This document shows, piece by piece, positions 57,926 through 64,000 of a stretch of DNA of 64,000 nucleotides. A model generated the notes under the pieces. The model had not been told where the DNA came from. It saw only the letters and a list, made by a program, of their open reading frames with translations, and ran no database searches. The DNA comes from Berberis thunbergii. Lineage: Eukaryota; Streptophyta; Magnoliopsida; Ranunculales; Berberidaceae. The stretch covers positions 434,001 through 498,000 of the forward strand of contig QNQO01000512.1 of NCBI GenBank assembly GCA_003290165.1. Reading direction: 5' to 3'. Made by a program: the position numbers and the translations under genes. Numbering within the stretch: the stretch's first letter is position 1; every line of letters starts with the position of its first letter.

Positions 57926-58066
57926 GGCATCATTACTTTGGTGGGAGGTGGGACTGGACCGTCGCATGGATCACGCGCAACAACATGTACACCTGCACCA
58001 GCACATATGAAATTTATGTTGCAGTTCACTGATGACATGCCATTGAATTTTGGCTTTACTGGGAAG
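57926..58066 (+). pseudogene. Captured urease exon
   Basis: The exon reads [20 protein letters not shown], then [20 protein letters not shown] and NFGFTGK, followed by GT at 58067. This is the urease alpha-domain segment after the first metal ligands, conserved across plant ureases. It is a single 141-bp exon, open, with an AG acceptor. It cannot act alone. Confidence 0.93.
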
Positions 58067-58393
58067 GTATACTTTTATTTTTTTCAATTTTATTTTTCAA
58101 TTGTTTTACTTTTGGCACTATATATCTAAAGTAACTTAGAATAGTCATGTTAAAATGATGGCATTTAGTTTTGAAAAGGAAACATGTTGTCGGGTATCCG
58201 ACTATCTGTCAACTGTTATGAACTGATTCTTTGGATGCCATTGTGATTGTGGCTTTGTAGTGGTTTTGTATACAAAGGAGGGTAACTCCACCTTATCAGC
58301 TTATAGTTCCTGGTGATAATCTTTTGCAGTAGAACGTCCTTCGTTATTTGTAGCATCAATGGATGATTGAAACAACTGGACTTGCTTTGTTAG

Positions 58394-58879
58394 GTAAAAG
58401 GACGTTACATAACACGTCCTTGAGGGACACATCTAGAATGAAATATTTGGATGGTTATATTGGAAGTTTGCTAGATGCACTAAGGTATGCTAGTTTTCGC
58501 TTTTAATTATTATTTGTATCATAAACTTTTAATGGGTTCATATCTTGATTCGTCCCTGAAAGTTAATAAGCTCTAGCAGCATCATGAAAATATGTCTGTA
58601 TGGAAGGAATGGCTCCGATGTTAGAGGATATTTTACATGGTCCTTTTTGGATGTGTTTGAATTCTTTATGGCTACAATTCAAGCTATGGTCTCTACTTCA
58701 TAGACTTCAATGATCTGGATTTGAAGAGATATCCTAACCTCTCTGTGCATGGGCACTCCAAATTTCTCAAGAGAAAAAAGCATTACAATGCAGAACTTGT
58801 TAGTCTTCTCCCAAACTTCTCCATTCAAGTAACTAGATTACTTTGTAACTCTGCATCCATGATCCATGTATGTATGTAG
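58394..58879 (+). pseudogene. Captured GH1 beta-glucosidase, last exons
   Basis: Exon 58394-58484 encodes KRTLHNTSLRDTSRMKYLDG and YIGSLLDALR. The final exon (from about 58607) encodes NGSDVRGYFTWSFLDVFEF. After a one-frame shift near 58668, YGYNSSYGLYFIDFNDLDLK and SVHGHSKFLK follow, to a TAG at 58877-58879. This is the C-terminal GH1 barrel with the SFLDVFE substrate-pocket motif. It lies upstream of a GH1 5' end at 59574 in the same orientation. Confidence 0.9.
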
Positions 58880-59158
58880 GATTGAAGCATGTAATTGGGT
58901 TCAACAATGAATCCATAGGGGAGGGATACTAGTAAGCCCTCTCATCCTATGCACTGTTTTTTCGGTAGTGGATGGACTTACCTCCCATTTATCTGTGCAC
59001 AACTGTTAAATGGTTCTTATTTCTAAATGGTTTGATTTTTTGATATATTGTCAAAAGTTAGCAGTAAAAATATTATTTATTCATTAAAATAGGCTACAAA
59101 TGTTACAATGAACTTAATCTTAGTAAGAATGATCTACAAGACGAGGAAACCATCCATC

Positions 59159-59199
59159 CTCTTTTTTTTTTTTTTGAAAGGCAAGCGTGCCGCTAGTGT
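59159..59199 (-). mobile_element. Tiny 5'-truncated SINE remnant
   Basis: 'cttttttttttttttgaaag' followed by 'gcaagcgtgccgctag' is the inverse of the SINE 3' end ('cttgcctttc' plus A tail) seen at 13.97 kb. A perfect 12-bp target duplication 'aaaccatccatc' lies at 59147-59158 and 59200-59211. About 41 bp remain. It sits in the beta-glucosidase intergenic part of the cargo. Confidence 0.85.
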
Positions 59200-59573
59200 A
59201 AACCATCCATCATTGCTAACAGGATTTCTCAGTTTCGTAAGTAGAGGACGGTCTCAACCCCAACTGTTGATTATGTGTCAAGATGTATTGCCACAAGTCT
59301 GTATTTAAAACACTTTTTTTTATTCAGAAAATGGCTTTGCACATCTCAATGCACCATCAAGGGTTGTATTTAAGTCAATGTTTGTTGTTTTTAAGCTGCC
59401 TTATAGTCATGTTTATTGTGAACCACATGCAAGGTGCCTTGTATTAGATTATTCCATATGTGAAAGGACTGTGTATGGCTCAGACAGTGACACAACCAAC
59501 ATCGTTAAGGCTTAATAGCAATAGAAGAGACAAAGTTCAGAGACAGACAGAGAGAGAGAGAGAAGAAGAAGAG

Positions 59574-60168
59574 ATGAAGTTATGTGGTTGTACAGTGTTA
59601 ATGGTTTTCCTGCTAACAATAGTAGAAGCAACCCATGGCTTAAACAACCCCAAATTTAGCAGAAATGATTTCCCACCTGGTTTTGTGTTTGGGTCTGGTA
59701 CCTCTGCTTATCAGGTCCATTATTTATGTATTTATCTATGTTATTAATTCATTATTGGTTTTGGTTATTTATTTTTCATTACTGACTGAAAGTACAAATA
59801 CATGAAGGTTGAAGGTGCAGTAGCTGAGGATGGAAGGACTCCAAGCGTTTGGGACACTATCGCTCACTCTGCAGGTTCATGTCTTTTTTCTTGAATTTTG
59901 AGGTTACTGTTTTATTGATATGATGGGTTTATATAAAATACTACAATAGTTACAATTAGAAACAAAGACTAATACAAGAAGCCAAATTGTAGGTAGTCTG
60001 TATTTATATCAAGAGGATTAATCATGTTCTTTGATGCATAATTTGTAGGGGATCTTGGTCAAAGTTATGACTCGAACAAAACACTTTCCCATTATGAAGG
60101 AAACCCAGTGAAAGGGCAGACCGTGTTAATATATGAAACTCCTTTTTATGTGTTAAAATTACTCGAAG
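59574..60168 (+). pseudogene. Captured GH1 beta-glucosidase, first exons
   Basis: Exon 1 (59574-59714) encodes MKLCGCTVLMVFLLTIVEAT, a signal peptide, then FSRNDFPPGFVFGSGTSAYQ, the GH1 N-terminal signature. Exon 2 (59808-59874) encodes [20 protein letters not shown], completing the QVEGA motif. A third open exon-like block (60049-60168: [20 protein letters not shown]) does not look like GH1 and may be foreign or intronic. A GA-rich leader precedes the ATG, and the donor promoter may have come along. GH1 enzymes hydrolyse beta-glucosides; most of the barrel is missing. Confidence 0.88.
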
Positions 60169-61345
60169 GTATTATCAGCTTTACATTGTTTGCTTTAGTG
60201 TGCATCCTATCCACTCAATTGCTATAATAAATTACTGCATCCCCTCCTTTCAGACATTTAAATCACCTTTATATGATAGATTCATAATTTACTCTGTTTA
60301 CAAGAATGCCATGCATTGCCATTTTGTCTAAGATGAATGTCCTTTTGGCATTTTGTTTCCTTCAAAAAAATATATGACAGTTGAAAAGTTGAATATTTCA
60401 CAGAAAGGAATGAAATTGTTATAACTATGTTTACTTGTATTTGTGTCGAACTCAAAAGAATCTGTGTAGATTTGAGATTTAGTTAACTTTGCAGCTTTTA
60501 TTTGGTATTTCTGCTACTAAATGGTGTTGGCGTTAGATGAACTCATCGAATCTAAACTAGGTGTGGTATGCTGCTAAATATTGATTAGGAGAGTATGTAG
60601 TAAACCCAAGCGACTTTTCTATTGCGAACCATTAAGCGTTGTTTTGAGCCTTTGCAATGACTTTTCGTGTGTATTATATTGTCATCTATTAATCGTTTCA
60701 TTAAATTGGTACCATGAGTTGTTATGTTTGGCTTACTAGTTATCTTCTCGGTTGCAAGCAGGAAAAAGTTTGTGTTTGTTTTTCTTTAATTTGGGATCAG
60801 CCTTTCCATATGTGCATTTTAATTTGGGATAGCATATTTTATCTTTAACAGCAGCTTTTTTTTTTGTTCTGTCTTTTGCTAGCTGACCATCTCAGTCACT
60901 AGCTTGTATTTGTTTTTCTCTGATCTCCCCTTTTAATGAAAGTCCAATTTTATTGATTAAAAAGACTTTTATTGTCATTTTTTTTCCAAGTGTTTTGGAT
61001 TTTCATCATGAAAGAATGCATACTTTGGCTGTGCCTGTAGTTATGGACACTTTTGACCTCATCATTCTGTATTGCTTTTTGTGGCCAGCTTTATATCCAT
61101 TACATGTGTCTGTCAAGAGTGGAGAACTAACTGTTTACTTTGGAGAGGCTACTGGGCTATGCTCTGGTCATCTTTTAAATAGCTTTTGAATGACAAATAG
61201 AATAGCATAAACAGATGATAATCTTATACTTTGTTTTGATAGTCTTGTCATTCATTGCGTTGGTTCAGTACATTGGATCATCTATGACACAGCTTAATCA
61301 TGTGTTTCTGTCATATCTTGCAATATATCATTTTTAAGTTTATTC
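60169..61345. other. No gene recognised (Pack-CACTA interior)
   Basis: AT-rich, T-rich sequence resembling plant intron or intergenic DNA. Frames such as 60953-61189 have no recognisable domain. Confidence 0.5.
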
Positions 61346-61359
61346 AACTCCTCGAACAG

Positions 61360-61473
61360 GCTCTTATGTACCCACTTCTGGTTGCGTGTAAATCAATAAG
61401 TAATTTGCGCAGAGCAGCAGCTCAAAAAGTGGTTGACAAGGTTCGGCAGCATAGTGGTGTACTTGTCGATCAG
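61360..61473 (+). pseudogene. Exon-like block of unknown origin
   Basis: A 114-bp open block is bounded by AG (61358-61359) and GT (61474). It encodes ALMYPLLVACKSISNLRRAA, then AQKVVDKVRQHSGVLVDQ. It is helical and Lys/Arg-rich. I do not recognise it. It is not the part of coatomer gamma that precedes the next exon, so it probably comes from another gene. Confidence 0.5.
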
Positions 61474-61629
61474 GTAAACATCAAAAATAGTATGTTCCTT
61501 TACTTCCTTATTTTTATATTATTGGTTTCATCTATATTACTCTATTGTATGCATGCACAGCTTGTGTCAAAAGAATGTGACATTGTCTTGTGTATCATTC
61601 CAAGTATGGTTTGAAATGATTCTTTGCAG

Positions 61630-61869
61630 GTTATTCGTGAGTCAAGCCACAACAGCCAAACTGGAGACCGCCCATTTTATGATTACCTGGAGAGTTGTCT
61701 GCGACACAAAGCAGAAATGGTGATATTTGAAGTTGCTAAAGCAATAACAGAACTAAGCAATGTGACCAACAGGGAATTAACTCCTGCTATCACTGTTCTG
61801 CAACTGTTTTTAAGTTCATCCAAACCAGTGCTTCGTTTTGCTGCTGTCCGCACTCTAAATAATGAATAA
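61630..61869 (+). pseudogene. Captured coatomer gamma (COPG/SEC21) exon
   Basis: The frame starts at an AG acceptor: [20 protein letters not shown], then [19 protein letters not shown] and [20 protein letters not shown]. This is the HEAT-repeat trunk of the gamma subunit of the COPI vesicle coat. After RTLN, 'aatgaat' seems to be inserted before 'aag' and the GT, which makes a TAA stop. The rest of the gene is missing. Confidence 0.93.
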
Positions 61870-62830
61870 GGTAGATTTCTTTCTACATAAGATCATTGTG
61901 GTGTACACACTTTTCCTCGAAATTTGATTGATTCTCTCCAACCTGCACCATCACCCTCTTATTATTATTTTTTTTTGGGGGGGGGGGGGGGGTGAGAGAA
62001 GGGATATTAGAAAATTCAATTGTGCTGTTTTGAAGCACCCACCTTGCATCTAGATTTATTGCTATCTAAATGGAGAGAGTTGCTGTTAGAATTTTGGTTA
62101 TGCATTTGTATTTTCCATACTAAGGTTGTTCAAGAGAAAATGAAATATAGGTTTATATTGACTTGTGACATCAATTTATATTTTCCATAATGCAGCTAAA
62201 CAATTAGAAAAATCAATTTCTATCAACACAATAAAGAGACAACCTAGTATGCTGTTTCATTCTCACTCATCATGCCATACTCTTTTTGTTCTGAGAAATA
62301 CCTTTTGACAGTAAGTGCAAAGTAGTGTTCACAAATCACAACCAGAAAAATTGACACCCAATAACGTATGTATATATGTATAGATCACTGTGAGTAGCTA
62401 GTTGCTATGTAGAAAAATGTTTCATTTATACATCAGTTTTTTTCTTATTCGTATGGATCACTAATACATCGTCTGCATTATATTTGATTTCCCATGATGA
62501 ACTTTTTGAGTAATCCATTTAAATAGAAATCCATTTAAAATCTAAACTTTGTTGTAATTATGTGTGTTAATGGTGTTTTAGGACCTCAAAATTGCGTCTC
62601 TCGTAGCAGCAGCATTGCGTCTCTCGTAGCAGCAGCAGCAGCATTGTTCCACTTTCTTTGTATTTGAGATATTTAAGTTTGTGTGTGTCATTGTATTTGA
62701 GATATTATTTGACTCAATGTAATACATTTTCTTATTAATTACATTACTTTGCCTCCATTATTTGATAGATTTTGACTCAATGATTCAAAGTCATTTGATA
62801 GCAAAAAAAAAAAAATTTAAAAAAAATATA
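61870..62830. other. No gene recognised (Pack-CACTA interior, right)
   Basis: A run of about 16 G follows a T run near 61970-61993. At 62594-62646 the phrase 'attgcgtctctcgtagcagc' is repeated twice with extra 'agc' units. The rest is AT-rich without domains. Confidence 0.55.
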
Positions 62831-62834
62831 TATA

Positions 62835-63205
62835 TATGCCACGGTTTTAAACCGTGGCTAACTATTGCAACGGCTAAAAACCGTGGCTAGGGTTAGCCAC
62901 GGCTAAAAACCGTTGCTATCTTGTCAGACACGGTTTATAACCGTTGCTAATAACTACACTTTGTAACGGCTTCGAACCGTTGCTATTTTTGCCACGGCTT
63001 AAAACCGTTGCTATTATTATTGCAACGGTTTAGAACCGTTGCTAATTTCTGAAAATCACACCCCCCCCCCCATTCAAGCATAAAACTGTTGCTACAATGT
63101 TTAGCAACGGTTTATAGCCGTTACAAAGAATTTTGCGACGCCCCTGTAGTCCACGGCTCTTAGCCGTGGCAATGGCTTGCGCCCACGGCATAGAACCGTT
63201 GCTAA
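62835..63205. repeat. Right subterminal palindrome array of Pack-CACTA
   Basis: About ten copies of the same motif as on the left (for example 'cacggttttaaaccgtggct' at 62839 and 'aacggtttagaaccgttgct' at 63023) were counted, with more decay towards the end. Confidence 0.9.
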
Positions 63206-63228
63206 TGGGGGTTTTTGGTGTAGTGTGA

Positions 63229-63649
63229 GTAGTTACTTTGACGGGCACAAATATTAACTTGAGAATGCACAATATCAATCTGTAGACAATATAACAATGC
63301 ACAATAGTCAGTAAAAGCTCTCATTCACATTCAATAGATTACAATGGGGAGGAACGTTCGGAAGGACGTTGCTCAAGACTAATTCGATGCTATCGATCGA
63401 TGGAAATACAAGTTTGAAGTTGAAAAGCAATGCAAAGAAAACAATAAAAATGCTAGCGGTAGAGTCTGGCCCGACTATGCAATGGAGGCAACACGTCCTC
63501 ACAGTCAAGAACTCAAACCTTCCCCCTATAATATAGATGTTAAGCATTTGGGCACTTTTCAAAAGGGAGCATTGAGTTTTGAGACCATTAGGAAAGTCTT
63601 GAAAGGCCTCTGACCTTGGTTTCCCTGACCAACGGTACTAGTCCTAACA
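63229..63649 (-). repeat. Chromovirus 5' LTR, distal part
   Basis: This continues the 5' LTR interrupted at 53454. It matches 48341-48761 of the 3' LTR with scattered substitutions, and on the minus strand it begins TGTTAGGACTAGTACCG. Confidence 0.93.
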
Positions 63650-64000
63650 CTTGGAATCCATTTTGAAGACCTTTTCAATGAAATATATAACTAAATTTTA
63701 AAATATATAATTATTATTAAAATAACTCTAATGCATTTCACATCATTAGTATTTTTCAAAAAAATGAGACGAGCCGATAATACTAGGAAAAAAGTAAGAA
63801 AGAATTTAAACGAACATCTTAATGCACATCTAAACAAAAATCGAACTTCGTATTTTAGCAAATTCAAATTTTGGGGGAAGAATTCACTCTTGATATTTGA
63901 ATTTTTTTTTCCCAACTGATTCAAATTTTGATTGAGTCTAAATCTAAAGTTTATAATATATATTTTACTTTAGAATATATTTGCACTTCAAAATTGATTG
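63650..64000. repeat. Tandem array of about 660-bp units, continuation
   Basis: After the 'cttgg' duplication the text continues the unit interrupted at 48282: 'aatccattttgaagacc' corresponds to 'aaatgcaatttttaagat', then 'cttaatgcacat' and 'ttcaaattttgattgag'. The array runs off the window. Confidence 0.8.

Larger units (their letters stand above)
53455..63225. mobile_element. 9.77-kb Pack-CACTA transposon with multi-gene cargo
   Basis: The inverted ends are CACTACACCAAAA on both sides, with the target duplication 'tga' (53452-53454 and 63226-63228). The intact sister LTR at 48283-48761 shows the empty site 'cctatgagtag'. Subterminal arrays of a palindromic motif, about 20 bp on a spacing of about 30 bp (type aacggttttaaaccgt), cover 53490-53945 (15 copies) and 62835-63205 (about 10). 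The interior has pieces of a PLP-homeostasis gene, a class III peroxidase, SEUSS, an RNase H-like gene, urease, GH1 beta-glucosidases and coatomer gamma. All are sense on plus except the RNase H-like piece. No transposase was found. Confidence 0.96.
48283..63649 (-). mobile_element. Ty3/gypsy chromovirus provirus (with Pack-CACTA in its 5' LTR)
   Basis: On the minus strand the order is 5' LTR, primer site (53379-53394), gag, protease, reverse transcriptase, RNase H, integrase with chromodomain, purine tract and 3' LTR (48283-48761). The 5-bp target duplication 'cttgg' flanks it (48278-48282, 63650-63654). Each LTR is 479 bp: the 5' LTR is 53397-53454 plus 63226-63649 less the 3-bp CACTA duplication. 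About 18 differences separate the LTRs by eye count (near 3.8%). Several in-frame stops make it defective. Confidence 0.95.

Noticed and set aside
60953..61189. 78-residue frame in the Pack-CACTA
   Set aside because: No recognisable domain, T-rich and intron-like; there is not enough support to call it captured coding sequence.

Overview
This is plant nuclear DNA, most likely from a eudicot. The signs are AT-rich introns with GT/AG borders, plastid-derived insertions, Ty1/copia and Ty3/gypsy retrotransposons, hAT, CACTA, SINE and foldback elements, and a miR159-regulated R2R3-MYB gene. The species cannot be named from the sequence. Only one complete, apparently functional host gene is visible: a GAMYB-type transcription factor at 41.1-43.4 kb on the minus strand. 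Almost everything else is nested mobile DNA, and much of the host-like coding sequence sits inside two gene-capturing CACTA transposons.

Layout. 0.7-2.6 kb: plastid DNA mosaic (psbK, psbI, trnS-GCU, ycf3 pieces). 2.6-5.0 kb: an LTR and primer-binding site split by a hAT element. 5.3-11.6 kb: a decayed Ty3/gypsy element of Tat type with gag, a broken protease, no pol, a 125-bp tandem array and an antisense extra ORF. 11.65-33.6 kb: two inverted arms of a giant-LTR gypsy-type element joined to copia fragments, with a foldback element and a copia pol remnant between the arms. The right arm holds a 4.5-kb Pack-CACTA that carries most of a raffinose synthase-like gene. 33.6-36.2 kb: the rest of the Tat antisense ORF, its LTR and an inverted LTR piece. 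36.2-39.4 kb: copia gag/protease/integrase and 5' LTR. 39.6-40.6 kb: a hAT-type MITE. 41.1-43.7 kb: the MYB gene. 44-48.3 kb: MITE foldbacks and a tandem array of about 660-bp units. 48.28-63.65 kb: a chromodomain gypsy provirus (minus strand) inserted in that array. Its 5' LTR is split by a 9,771-bp Pack-CACTA carrying pieces of at least six unrelated host genes. The 660-bp array resumes after 63.65 kb.

Several insertions are proved inside the window by target-site duplications and by empty sites in sister copies. These are the two Pack-CACTAs, two SINEs and the chromovirus. The order of events can therefore be read: 660-bp array, then chromovirus, then Pack-CACTA; and giant-LTR arm duplication, then SINEs in one arm and Pack-CACTA in the other.

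The most notable content is the pair of Pack-CACTA elements. One has 15 left and about 10 right palindromic subterminal motifs and a multi-gene cargo. The other carries an 11-exon reading frame that still closes in frame. Splice sites and coordinates were worked out by eye, without alignment software.
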